From contig NZ_CP034346.1 in assembly GCF_003991425.1 (NCBI RefSeq), positions 4,377,501-4,441,500 on the forward strand: a DNA stretch of 64,000 bases. The letters run 5' to 3'. Numbering within the stretch: the stretch's first letter is position 1; every line of letters starts with the position of its first letter. Of this stretch, positions 18,111 to 26,978 are shown one piece after another. The DNA comes from Paenibacillus lutimineralis. GTDB taxonomy: Bacteria; Bacillota; Bacilli; Paenibacillales; Paenibacillaceae. Made by a program: the position numbers and the translations under genes. The notes under the pieces were generated by a model. It made no database searches. It was not told the DNA's origin and saw only the letters and a list, made by a program, of their open reading frames with translations.

Positions 18111-19712
18111 TTATTTCTTAGAACGGTCGTAAGCAGCTTGATATAATTCAATGTAGCGGTCTACACCCATCTTCTTGAGTTGATCTGTGTACTTGTTCCA
18201 GTTGGACAACGGTTCTTGCCCCGTTACGAACCTCGCTTCCATCTGTTTAACATAGGTGTCAAGATCAGATAACAAGGCGGAGGCTTCTGTCTGCTCGTCA
18301 TTGGTCAAATATACGTTAGGGAATGGGCTTCTACCGATCGGCACAAGCTTCTCGGTATTTTCCTTGTCAATCCATTCATCGAAGTCGCTTCTAAGCCCTA
18401 TGCTTACTTCGCTGGAATTGATTCCTGGGGTCAGAATACCGTAGTTTGGTGTAATTGTACCGCGATAATCCTCGCGATCCTTGCCTCCTGGAACAGGCAG
18501 CCATTCTTTTTCATGAGCTTCTTTATTCGTATATTTCCATAACAGGTTCTCAGGTCCTTGCCCGAACAATGTAGCTCCATCATAGCTATACAGATAGTCG
18601 ATCCACCGCATTGTCGCTTCCGGATTCGGATCCTTGTTAGTAATGGCAAAGGTACCATTGGTTGAGATTCCCGGATGTTTGCCATATACCGGTGTGCCTT
18701 GAATATCACTGCTTACTGGCGTCATCAATGGATTATCCTCACTAGGTTCCTCGCCAAGCGTGAAGTATGGATAGTAATCACTGAATAGCGCAACCTGGTT
18801 GTTCTTGCCTTTGGCCTTCTTCTGTTCATCGGTTTGCGAGAAGGTCTCATGATCCAGCAGATCCTCATTCCAAAGTCGATTCAGGAAGGTCAAATATTCT
18901 TTATAACCTTCATCTGCTGGCGAATAGTGCACTTTACCATCGTTATCGACATAGATGGTCTCGCTATACATCCCCCAGAAACCGAGGAAAAACATGCGCA
19001 AATCGTCCAGTTTTACCGAAGTCAGTGGAACTTCGTCCTTTTTGCCGTTGCCGTTCGGGTCCTCTTCTCTTACCCGTTTCAAGTAAGTATAGAGTTCATC
19101 GGTCGTCTTAGGCAGTTCTGTCATATTGAGCGCTTTCAAAAATTTCCCGTTATACCACATCGGTCCGCGATACCATACAGCGGCTAGGTCAATAAATGGA
19201 AGTGCATAAATATGTCCGTCTGGTGTAGTGAACGATTGACGAATCTCAGGATGTTCATCAAAAATCTTCTTAAGGTTCGGTGCATAGCCTTCATCGATAT
19301 ATTTCTCCAGAGGGATCAATACACCTTGCGAACCATAGGTCACCTGTTCTGATGGCTTCAAGTCCGCTGCAAAGAATACGTCTGGCAAATCTCCACTAGC
19401 AAATACAAGGTTCTTCTTCGTAGCGAAGCTATCGATTGGAGTCAATTGATAGGTGAATTTGATCCCGGTAAGCTTCTCCATCTCCTTCAAGACAGGCATG
19501 GCATTCCAGTCCGCAAGACCGGCATCCTGCGACATCATCGAGAGGGTAAGAGGTTGATCTACTATCGGGAAGCCTTCCTTCTTCACATCTGAGTTGGCAC
19601 TATTTGCTGCTGAATTCTGATTCGAGCTGTTATTTGATCCGCAAGCTGATACCAGACTCGCTGATAGAGCAAGGCAAAGAGCGATTGACGATAGCTTATA
19701 AATTTTTTTCAT
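18111..19712 (-). CDS. Sugar ABC transporter substrate-binding lipoprotein (LplA-like)
   Basis: A 533-residue extracellular solute-binding protein, family 1. The N-terminus has a lipoprotein signal with the lipobox LVSAC (Cys24), followed by a Ser/Asn-rich linker. The length is typical of the large LplA/YtcQ group, which binds complex oligosaccharides. It is the third gene of the importer operon, after both permeases, with a GGGGAG ribosome site. No dedicated ATPase gene is present, so it must use a shared MsmX-type ATPase encoded elsewhere (inference from this transporter class). Next to two fucosidases, a fucosylated oligosaccharide is the likely cargo. Confidence 0.9.
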   Translation of the reverse strand: MKKIYKLSSIALCLALSASLVSACGSNNSSNQNSAANSANSDVKKEGFPIVDQPLTLSMMSQDAGLADWNAMPVLKEMEKLTGIKFTYQLTPIDSFATKKNLVFASGDLPDVFFAADLKPSEQVTYGSQGVLIPLEKYIDEGYAPNLKKIFDEHPEIRQSFTTPDGHIYALPFIDLAAVWYRGPMWYNGKFLKALNMTELPKTTDELYTYLKRVREEDPNGNGKKDEVPLTSVKLDDLRMFFLGFWGMYSETIYVDNDGKVHYSPADEGYKEYLTFLNRLWNEDLLDHETFSQTDEQKKAKGKNNQVALFSDYYPYFTLGEEPSEDNPLMTPVSSDIQGTPVYGKHPGISTNGTFAITNKDPNPEATMRWIDYLYSYDGATLFGQGPENLLWKYTNKEAHEKEWLPVPGGKDREDYRGTITPNYGILTPGINSSEVSIGLRSDFDEWIDKENTEKLVPIGRSPFPNVYLTNDEQTEASALLSDLDTYVKQMEARFVTGQEPLSNWNKYTDQLKKMGVDRYIELYQAAYDRSKK

Positions 19713-19746
19713 TAGCTAAACTCCCCTTTTTTGATAGTTAATGTTA

Positions 19747-20655
19747 TTAACCTTTAACAGAACCAATCATAACACCCTGTACAAAATACCGCTGTAAAAA
19801 TGGATAGATCACGATAACTGGAATCGTTGCTACAATAATGACCGCATATTTGACCAAAGCCGCGATTTCCGCCTTGCTATTCATAGCTGCGGCCGTTGAA
19901 GTATCAATCGCTCCGCCGCCTTGTGCAGACATCTCTTGAAGCACTAGAATCTGTCTTAAGACGAGTTGAAGCGGGTATTTCCCAGCGTCATTCAAGTAGA
20001 TCATAGCCGAGAAATAGTTGTTCCAGTGACCGACCCCATAGAACAGAGCCATAACCGCGATAATTGGCATAGAGAGCGGCAGAATAATTTTGATGAACAG
20101 CCTCATATTCGTACATCCGTCCACTTGGGCAGCATCCTGTAGTTCTGGCGGAATAGAGCCCTGGAAGAAAGTACGTGATACGATAATATTCCAGATCGAT
20201 GCCGCAGAAGGGATCACAATTGCCCACATCGAATTGATCATGCCAAGCGACTTAATCAGCAAATAGGATGGTACCAGTCCGCCACTGAAGAACATGGTAA
20301 CCATGAACATGCCCATGAAGAAGTTGCGACCAACAAAGTCTTTACGGCTCAACGCATAAGCTGCAGGCAGTGTAACGACCAGATTGATCGTTGTACCGAC
20401 AAGCGTGTATAGAATAGTATTACTATAGCCAATCCAAATACTCGTATTCTCAAATACTCGCTTATAACCATCGAACGTAATTCCTTTTGGCCACAGCCAC
20501 ATCTCCCCGGAAGCAACATACTTCGGATCACTGATGGAAGCACTGATCATATAAAGCAAAGGATACAGCACAACGACAAAAGCTAGGATTACAAAAAAGT
20601 AAGTAAAAGCTAGAAATAACTTGTCTCTTCTCGTCTCTTTAACACCTAATAGCAT
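19747..20655 (-). CDS. Sugar ABC transporter permease (LplC-like)
   Basis: A 302-residue inner-membrane permease with six predicted helices. The EAA-type cytoplasmic loop is at PPELQDAAQVDGCTNMRLF, where the ATPase docks; the Gly position of the EAA motif is kept (DGC). The C-terminus ending in QRYFVQGVMIGSVKG is typical of LplC/YtcP proteins. It pairs with the LplB-like permease 15 bases upstream. A strong GGAGGGG ribosome site precedes ATG 20655. Confidence 0.92.
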   Translation of the reverse strand: MLLGVKETRRDKLFLAFTYFFVILAFVVVLYPLLYMISASISDPKYVASGEMWLWPKGITFDGYKRVFENTSIWIGYSNTILYTLVGTTINLVVTLPAAYALSRKDFVGRNFFMGMFMVTMFFSGGLVPSYLLIKSLGMINSMWAIVIPSAASIWNIIVSRTFFQGSIPPELQDAAQVDGCTNMRLFIKIILPLSMPIIAVMALFYGVGHWNNYFSAMIYLNDAGKYPLQLVLRQILVLQEMSAQGGGAIDTSTAAAMNSKAEIAALVKYAVIIVATIPVIVIYPFLQRYFVQGVMIGSVKG

Positions 20656-20670
20656 TCGTGCCCCTCCTTC

Positions 20671-21639
20671 CTACCACAGACTATTGTCGCTCGTCCGCCG
20701 TACAATCTGATTCACAGTAACCAGCAGAATGCAGTTAATTACCGAGTTGAACAAGCCGATCGCTGTTGAGAAACTGTACTGTGCATCAACGAGACCGGAG
20801 CGGTACACGAAGGTAGCAATGACGTCCGATGAAGTCATATTCAACGGATTTTGCAGCAACAGGATTTTCTCAAATCCTACGCCAAGCAAGCTGCCTATGT
20901 TCAAAATCAGCAAGATTGTCATCGTAGGGACTATGGTAGGTAAGTTAATATTGCGTATCCGTTGGAAACGTGACGCCCCATCGATAATAGCCGCCTCATG
21001 AAGCCCAGGGTCGACGCCAGATAGTGCCGCCAAATAGATGATCGTTCCCCAGCCGGCGCTCTGCCATACTCCTGACAAGACATATACCGTCTTGAACCAT
21101 CTCGGATCAGTTAGGAAAGCAGGTGCTTGCAAGCCCATTCCTTCGATCATATGAACAATGATCCCGGTGGACGGGGACAGGAATGAGATGATCATCCCGG
21201 CCATGACTACTACAGAAATAAAGTGCGGTGCATATGTCACCGTCTGGGCTAGCTTCTTGAAGAAGCCGTTTCTGATCTCATTGAAGGCCAGAGCAAGAAT
21301 AATCGGGATCGGAAATCCTATGGCTAGTTCATACAAGCTGATGCTCAGTGTGTTCCATAGCAAATCCCAAAAATAATAAGAATGGAAGAATCGTTCAAAA
21401 TGATCGAATCCAACCCATGGACTCCCCGTAATCCCTTTGGTCGGGATAAAGTTCTTGAACGCAATCTGAATACCGTACATCGGCCCGTATGAGAAAATAA
21501 GAAAGTATAAAAATGCGGGCGCAATGAAGATGTACAATTCCCAGTTCTGTATGATGCGCTTCCATAGGTCCTTACCAGCGCCATTCTTCCCGGGCTTTAA
21601 CATAACCTTGCCTGAGACAGCAGCCTTGGTGTCTTGCAT
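20671..21639 (-). CDS. Sugar ABC transporter permease (LplB-like)
   Basis: A 322-residue permease, first gene of the importer operon. An N-terminal basic stretch is followed by helices with the LplB-typical YLIFSYGPMYGIQIAFKNF segment and an EAA loop at DPGLHEAAIIDGASRFQR. It forms the heterodimeric channel with the LplC-like partner. AAGGGGTGAT precedes the ATG. A cre-like site lies 85 bases upstream, which suggests CcpA-dependent repression by preferred sugars (inference). Confidence 0.92.
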   Translation of the reverse strand: MQDTKAAVSGKVMLKPGKNGAGKDLWKRIIQNWELYIFIAPAFLYFLIFSYGPMYGIQIAFKNFIPTKGITGSPWVGFDHFERFFHSYYFWDLLWNTLSISLYELAIGFPIPIILALAFNEIRNGFFKKLAQTVTYAPHFISVVVMAGMIISFLSPSTGIIVHMIEGMGLQAPAFLTDPRWFKTVYVLSGVWQSAGWGTIIYLAALSGVDPGLHEAAIIDGASRFQRIRNINLPTIVPTMTILLILNIGSLLGVGFEKILLLQNPLNMTSSDVIATFVYRSGLVDAQYSFSTAIGLFNSVINCILLVTVNQIVRRTSDNSLW

Positions 21640-21723
21640 AGGATCACCCCTTTCAGTTCGATTTCTTAGATGTTCTTTTTTTAAATGTTCAACTTGTCTT
21701 GCTATTTGCGAATCCTGCAGGAT

Positions 21724-21737
21724 TGCTAGCGCTTACA
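21724..21737 (-). promoter_or_regulatory. Candidate cre site upstream of the importer operon
   Basis: TGCTAGCGCTTACA matches the catabolite-response consensus TGWAANCGNTNWCA except at one position. It lies 85 bases before the LplB-like start in the 407-bp divergent gap. Confidence 0.6.
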
Positions 21738-21871
21738 TTTCTAACGATAGCGCTGAAGGATTGAACCGTAAATATGTGGTTTCTGAGCCTATACAATCCA
21801 CGCCCCGCAAGGCTTAAGCCGTTTTGACAATAATGGCCACAACGCCGAAATGTGTTTTTTTTGCTCAAAAA

Positions 21872-21885
21872 AGATAGCGTTTACA
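21872..21885 (+). promoter_or_regulatory. Second, weaker cre-like site in the divergent gap
   Basis: AGATAGCGTTTACA has two mismatches to the cre consensus. It lies between the importer operon and the MFS gene at 22047 and could affect either. The rest of the gap 21640-22046 holds AT-rich promoter-like sequence but no ORF. Confidence 0.35.
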
Positions 21886-22046
21886 TTTGAGATCAGATTT
21901 GACCAATTCACCTATATCTCAATGATAATAATATCTCCCTCTTTTTCCGACAGCTTATGATATACTAGCTTTAATTGTATTGTAAGACATAGCTTGATTT
22001 ACGAATCCTACATACAACACCACCGAAACGAGGTCGTCATCACTAT

Positions 22047-23246
22047 ATGGAACCGTCTTCATTATCTCGGCCCAATCTATCATCGATGCGCGCTTTCTCC
22101 TTTACCATATACGGAACGATGGTGCTGGTCAGCACCTATTTCCCGCTCTTCTATGCCAAGCTCGGATTTTCGAACAGCCAAATCGGAGTCTTGTATGCGC
22201 TGGGTCCCATGATTTCTCTGATAGCCAATCTCCTATGGAGTATCGCCAGCGATAAGTATAGAACGGTCAAAAAGATCATGTGCATCCTATTAATAGGTCA
22301 AATCATCATGTCTTACATCCTTTCGATTTCAACCTCTTTTTCCATGATCATGCTGATTATTACGATATTTTATTTCTTCTTCTACCCTGTCTTCCCACTG
22401 TCTGATACGATTGCGATTAATGCTGCCAAGCAGCATGGCAAGAGCTTTATTACCATTCGGATCTTCGGCTCCATAGGCTACGCCTTCTTTGCGCTTGTCA
22501 TCGGGTATGTGCTATCAGTGATCGGTGCATCCAGGACGATGTGGGTAACTATGGCTATAGCTGGCATTGCGCTGCTTATTACGATGTTCATCCAGGACCA
22601 GAGCAGTCCAGTCGCGAAAATGAACATGTCTGGGATCTGGTCCATCCTGCGCCAGAAGGAGCTGCTATGGTTCTTCGGCTGCGTCTTCTGTCTCGCTATC
22701 TCGGCGCGTATGAACGATGCCTTCCTAACAATTACCCTCAAAGATCTGGGGGCTGGAGAAAATGTGATCGGCTGGGCTCAGCTAGCTTCCTCCTGCTCTG
22801 AAATACCGATCTTTCTATTTCTAAGCATTTATGGGGACAGGTTTAAGGAACTGCCGCTGCTTATCTTTGCCAGTCTAGTATTTGCAACCCGATTCCTGCT
22901 CGTTAGTCTAACGGGATCGGCCTATGCGATCATCGCGATCCAATTAATGCATAGCCTCTCCTTCGGCATTTTCTATGTCACAGCGATACGGATGCTCACC
23001 CGACTGATTCCTGATGAATTCCGGGCAACCGGAATGGCCTTATTCACAATTGCATGGTCCAGCGCTTCCGGTCTACTCAGCGGTACCTTGGGCGGAATCG
23101 TATTCGAACAGTTCGGCCGCCAGCGCTTCTATCTGATTGCCATGACGTTCGCACTCATCGCTTGCATTGGCTTTGCGACCCGCTATTTTCACCGCGATCC
23201 AGCAATACGTGCAAGGAAATCTATCGGCTCCTCGAAGAAAGGTTAA
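22047..23246 (+). CDS. MFS transporter (LacY/nucleoside-symporter-like, MFS_1_like)
   Basis: A 399-residue, twelve-helix major facilitator protein. The helix 1 phrase FTIYGTMVLVSTYFPLFYAKLGFSN (split across the first loop) and the R-T-V-K-K loop after helix 2 resemble the sugar/nucleoside:H+ symporter group. The start at ATG 22047 has only a weak distant GAGGT; the next ATG (22086) is an alternative. Divergent from the sugar importer operon, it may carry fucose or another product of the locus, in or out. The substrate is unknown. Confidence 0.82.
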   Translation: MEPSSLSRPNLSSMRAFSFTIYGTMVLVSTYFPLFYAKLGFSNSQIGVLYALGPMISLIANLLWSIASDKYRTVKKIMCILLIGQIIMSYILSISTSFSMIMLIITIFYFFFYPVFPLSDTIAINAAKQHGKSFITIRIFGSIGYAFFALVIGYVLSVIGASRTMWVTMAIAGIALLITMFIQDQSSPVAKMNMSGIWSILRQKELLWFFGCVFCLAISARMNDAFLTITLKDLGAGENVIGWAQLASSCSEIPIFLFLSIYGDRFKELPLLIFASLVFATRFLLVSLTGSAYAIIAIQLMHSLSFGIFYVTAIRMLTRLIPDEFRATGMALFTIAWSSASGLLSGTLGGIVFEQFGRQRFYLIAMTFALIACIGFATRYFHRDPAIRARKSIGSSKKG

Positions 23247-23266
23247 AGCCTTTTACATTAATGAAG

Positions 23267-23308
23267 AAAAGCAGCCTGCACTCCTTTTGGAGAACAGACT
23301 GCTTTTTA
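23267..23308 (+). terminator. Terminator of the MFS gene
   Basis: AAAAGCAGCCTG paired with CAGACTGCTTTTT, about 20 bases after the stop. Confidence 0.75.
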
Positions 23309-23338
23309 TTATTACTGGCTGATGAAGTATAACAGAAA

Positions 23339-24127
23339 TTACCGCTGCCCCGCTTTTCGGTGAAATAACCAGGTGGACCAAATAAGCGAGGCCGCCAGAA
23401 TCAACACGCACCAGCCCAGCGCCCACCAGATGTGGTCATGAACCGGATTTCCCATGAGTAGTGCACGAATGGTTTCAATAACCGGTGTAATCGGTTGGTT
23501 GTTTGCTACACCTTGCAACCAGACTGGCATCGTACTCGTTGGAACAAAAGCACTGGACAAATACGGTAGGAACAACAGCACAAATCCATATCCGCTTGCA
23601 GCGGCAGGCGATTTAACAACGAGACCGATCGCGGCGAATAACCAGGTGAACGTCAAGATGAACAAAGTAATTACGCCTACTGCTCCGAACCAAGCCCCCA
23701 AACTTGCTCCAGGTTGGAAACCGACAAGAAGCGCAATGCCAAACACAATAGCTGTCGCCAGCAAATTACGTGCCACACTTGCTACCACATGGCCTGTAAT
23801 CACGTGGATGCTGTGAATCGGCATGGTCTGAAATCGGTCGATGATGCCATTGGTCATGTCGGTCGTTACTTCCACAGCTATACTGGAAGAACCAAACCCC
23901 GCACATAACAAGATGATTCCTGGAACGACGTAATTTACATAATCCCCACCAGGGGCGATTGCCCCACCGAATACATAAGTGAACATCAGCATAAGCATGA
24001 TGGGAAGCATAATCGCCATAATCAAAACCTCGGCATTACGCAGGCTGTGCAGTAGACTGCGGCTGATAAATACACCGCTTGTGACTATTTGGGATGGCTC
24101 TTTGATTGATGAAACGTTCTGAATCAT
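23339..24127 (-). CDS. ABC-2 type exporter permease (DrrB-like)
   Basis: A 262-residue membrane protein with about six helices and the ABC-2 signature region (MLPIMLMLMFTYVFGG; later PLPYLSSAFVP-like FLPYLSSAFVPTSTMP). DrrB-type subunits form a drug or lipid exporter with a DrrA ATPase. Its ATG overlaps the stop of the ATPase gene by four bases (ATGA), so the two are translationally coupled. A TetR gene is divergent from the pair, the usual arrangement for drug-inducible export. Confidence 0.9.
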   Translation of the reverse strand: MIQNVSSIKEPSQIVTSGVFISRSLLHSLRNAEVLIMAIMLPIMLMLMFTYVFGGAIAPGGDYVNYVVPGIILLCAGFGSSSIAVEVTTDMTNGIIDRFQTMPIHSIHVITGHVVASVARNLLATAIVFGIALLVGFQPGASLGAWFGAVGVITLFILTFTWLFAAIGLVVKSPAAASGYGFVLLFLPYLSSAFVPTSTMPVWLQGVANNQPITPVIETIRALLMGNPVHDHIWWALGWCVLILAASLIWSTWLFHRKAGQR

Positions 24128-25008
24128 AAAGCAGCCTCCTTTTCTGTTGCAGTTAAAGCCAGGAATACATCATCCAGACTTGGTCTGCGGATACTGATCC
24201 GTGTTCCTTCCCCTGCCGTTTGCACTAGGCCATCCAAAATCTCTTTCAAGTCAGCGATGCTCCCGCCCGTTGGAATTTCCCGGATAACATCGTCATGGGT
24301 ATTGCGGAGTTCAACGACTTCCCCACCGATTCGAGATTTCATCTCTACCGGGGTTCCATGGGCTACAATACGGCCATCCGAGATGACAGCAATGGTGTCA
24401 GCCAGTTGATCGGCTTCCTCCAGATATTGCGTCGTCAGGAACACGGTGACTCCGTCTGCGGACAAATCGAGGATGATATCCCATAATGCGCGCCTGCTCC
24501 GTGTATCCAGACCCGTCGTTGGTTCATCCAAAAATAAAATCGGCCTCCTGACAACTAGACTAAGTGCCAAATCCAGCCGCCGCCGCATCCCTCCAGAGAA
24601 AGTCTTTACCCGCTTGCGTGCTACTTCCGTCAGGTTAAAATACTCAAGCAACTCACTAGCCCGTGCCCGCGCTGCCATCCGCGAGAGACCGGAGAGCCTG
24701 CCCATCATCCTTAGGTTTTCTTCGCTCGACAAGGACTCATCGACAGCAGCAAATTGACCCGTCAAACTAATGGATAGCTTCACCTTTTCTTTGTCACGAA
24801 CCACATCATATCCCGCTACCTTGGCTGATCCCCCATCGGGAGCAACCAAGGTCGAGAGAATGTTAATTAATGTGGTTTTACCAGCGCCGTTTGGTCCTAG
24901 CAGTGCAACAATTTTCCCCTCTGGAACCTTCAAGTCAACTCCATTTAAAACGGTTTGCTGGCCAAACTTTTTTTGCAAGGCGGAAATTTCAATCGCGTAT
25001 GAGCTCAT
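24124..25008 (-). CDS. ABC exporter ATP-binding protein (DrrA-like)
   Basis: A 294-residue ATPase with Walker A GPNGAGKTT near residue 38, the Q-loop, the signature FSGGMRRRLDLA, Walker B PILFLDEPTTGLD and the switch His region (TTQYLEEADQLADTI). The C-terminal DrrA-type tail of about 70 residues is present. Partner of the DrrB-like permease; AAGGAGGAG precedes the ATG. Likely exports a hydrophobic compound. Regulation by the divergent TetR protein is inferred from position. Confidence 0.93.
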   Translation of the reverse strand: MSSYAIEISALQKKFGQQTVLNGVDLKVPEGKIVALLGPNGAGKTTLINILSTLVAPDGGSAKVAGYDVVRDKEKVKLSISLTGQFAAVDESLSSEENLRMMGRLSGLSRMAARARASELLEYFNLTEVARKRVKTFSGGMRRRLDLALSLVVRRPILFLDEPTTGLDTRSRRALWDIILDLSADGVTVFLTTQYLEEADQLADTIAVISDGRIVAHGTPVEMKSRIGGEVVELRNTHDDVIREIPTGGSIADLKEILDGLVQTAGEGTRISIRRPSLDDVFLALTATEKEAAL

Positions 25009-25166
25009 CCTTTCTCCTCCTTATAATTAATTTGTATATTACATAAACAGTTTATTGCATACACAGTATATTCCATATACAATTAGAGTGCAATATAAAA
25101 ATGATAAAAAATTTATAAATATATCTTGAACCACTAATGGATAAGTCATGAGGGGATTGTGAAGCA

Positions 25167-25946
25167 ATGGATAATGAAAGAATGGACAACCTGCCTCTAG
25201 GAGTAGCACTTAGCTGGGGGCTTGTTGAGCCACCAAAGCGGGGACCCAAACGAGAAATGAGCATCGAGAAAATCGTTGAAACCGCGATTGCTATTGCGGA
25301 TGAGGAAGGTCTATCCGCTGTGTCTATGAGCCGGATCGCTTCGACTCTAGGGTTTACGACCATGTCTCTATACCGCTACGTTCCAAGTAAAGACGACTTA
25401 TTACTGCTGATGATGGATGCCGCGTGCGATATAGATATCGCAGAGGAAGCCGAGCAGGACATGGATTGGCGTGAAAAAATGCGCCGGTTTGTTCGGGCAA
25501 ACATCAATGTGATACGTAAACATCCTTGGTATACCGATATTACAATCACTGGAGTCCCGATGACACCTAATAATATGGAAATAGCGGACATTGGACTACG
25601 AAGCACCCGGGACCTGCCGCTTAACGATTATGAGAAACTGTCGATCGTACTCCTCTTAAGCAGCTATGCACGCTCTTGTGGAATTATTATGAACGATTTG
25701 GAACGGACCCTAAAGGCTGGAAAGAGTCCTGGTTCATTTACCGGTTTTGATTACAGCGATGCATTGAAAAAGCTGGTGACTCCCGATCGTTTTCCGGATT
25801 TATATCCGCTCGTGATGTCAGGGGTGTATACCCATGAAGCAGAGGAGGCCAACCCCATTGGAAATGACTTCGAATTCGGGCTGGAGCGTATTCTGGACGG
25901 GGTTGAACACTATCTTTCACTGAAAAAGGGTAAGGAACGGAACTGA
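25167..25946 (+). CDS. TetR-family regulator (TetR C-terminal domain type)
   Basis: A 259-residue repressor. The DNA-binding domain occupies residues about 30-75 (IVETAIAIADEEGLSAVSM, then ASTLGFTTMSLYRYVPSKDDL), and the rest is the TetR_C ligand-binding domain known from tetracycline-type repressors. About 25 residues precede the HTH. It starts at ATG 25167 after GAGGGG. The 158-bp gap to the DrrA-like gene should hold a shared operator, but no clear palindrome was identified. It ends with a strong terminator. Confidence 0.9.
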   Translation: MDNERMDNLPLGVALSWGLVEPPKRGPKREMSIEKIVETAIAIADEEGLSAVSMSRIASTLGFTTMSLYRYVPSKDDLLLLMMDAACDIDIAEEAEQDMDWREKMRRFVRANINVIRKHPWYTDITITGVPMTPNNMEIADIGLRSTRDLPLNDYEKLSIVLLLSSYARSCGIIMNDLERTLKAGKSPGSFTGFDYSDALKKLVTPDRFPDLYPLVMSGVYTHEAEEANPIGNDFEFGLERILDGVEHYLSLKKGKERN

Positions 25947-25957
25947 ATCTCCAACCT

Positions 25958-25998
25958 AAAAAAGAACCTTGATAGGGCACGCCTATCAAGGTTCTTCT
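25958..25998. terminator. Bidirectional terminator between tetR-type gene and 26014 gene
   Basis: Perfect arms AGAACCTTGATAGG and CCTATCAAGGTTCT with a GCACG loop, with A-run on the left and TCT on the right. It serves both converging genes. Confidence 0.9.
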
Positions 25999-26013
25999 AA
26001 TTAGGTCAATCTA

Positions 26014-26943
26014 TTAATTCTCTGTACCAAAGGATATTTTTTTACCCAAACGCCCATACGCTTTCAGCGTAATTAATCGATCAACTGTTATCGAACCACG
26101 CCACTCCTGCTCTCCTGTCGGACTGACCGCCGGAAACGTGATATTCCAGCCCCCGTCAGCTTGCTGACCATCCATTAACCAATCCAAATGCCGCTCTATA
26201 TTATCAGATTGAAGGAGCCGGTTAGCATAACAGTCTGGGGTCTTCGCGTAATCGAGAACCTTGTGGACGTATCCTTCAGCATGGACGTTCTTCTCTATAC
26301 CTTTCGGCCCAGTTAGCCATTCATCAAGAATTCCCTTATATTTTGCCGTCCGTTCTGGCTCTCCTGGTACCGTCTCCAGGAAGGAGATCCATTGCATCGC
26401 ATCATGATAATCACCAGGTCCTGCAGAAGATTCCTCCAGACAGCGCCATACAAAGCCTACTTGTTCCTGGAACCATTGTTCAGCTTGAAACTCAGTGCAT
26501 TCGGATTGTCCAAGCAGTATGCCGATAATGCTTCCCGTCGGATTTAGAGACGGAACACCGTCTTGTTCTGTTGTCCACCAAGGAGCATGTGGGTAATCGT
26601 TCACAGCAGTTGTAGCCCGCGGTAAGCCACCCCCAGAGAGACTTATTCCCTGTAAATAGGACAGGGTACCGTCTAGCATAACACTATCAAATCCGCCGAC
26701 TTCCTTGATGATTAACAGTGCTGCCTCCGTGGTTACAGGCTGACTATGCGGACAGCGCATATCCGGTTCAAGGGCATTCCCAAAGCCGCCATCCTGGTTC
26801 TGATAAGCTTGTAGGGCGCGCAGTACATCCGACTTGGAGCCATTCTCGAAATGGTACGCGAACCGCATCCGATCCAGTAATCTTGCATTTTTATAGATAA
26901 AATCCTTGCTCCGCTCCAATACATTTCTACTTTCATTCTTCAT
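26014..26943 (-). CDS. Prenyltransferase/squalene-cyclase-like alpha-toroid protein, unknown function
   Basis: A 309-residue protein with QW-like repeats: YQNQDGGFGNALEPD near residue 46 and QQADGGWNITFP near 262, as in the alpha/alpha toroids of squalene cyclases and prenyltransferase beta subunits. The catalytic DxDD motif of cyclases is not seen. There is no signal peptide. It lies 35 bases downstream of the WYL regulator gene on the same strand and may form an operon with it. Similar proteins are often annotated only as hypothetical; no function is assigned. Confidence 0.7.
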   Translation of the reverse strand: MKNESRNVLERSKDFIYKNARLLDRMRFAYHFENGSKSDVLRALQAYQNQDGGFGNALEPDMRCPHSQPVTTEAALLIIKEVGGFDSVMLDGTLSYLQGISLSGGGLPRATTAVNDYPHAPWWTTEQDGVPSLNPTGSIIGILLGQSECTEFQAEQWFQEQVGFVWRCLEESSAGPGDYHDAMQWISFLETVPGEPERTAKYKGILDEWLTGPKGIEKNVHAEGYVHKVLDYAKTPDCYANRLLQSDNIERHLDWLMDGQQADGGWNITFPAVSPTGEQEWRGSITVDRLITLKAYGRLGKKISFGTEN

Positions 26944-26978
26944 ACTACAATCCCCCTCTATTCCTTTGAGACTTTCCG

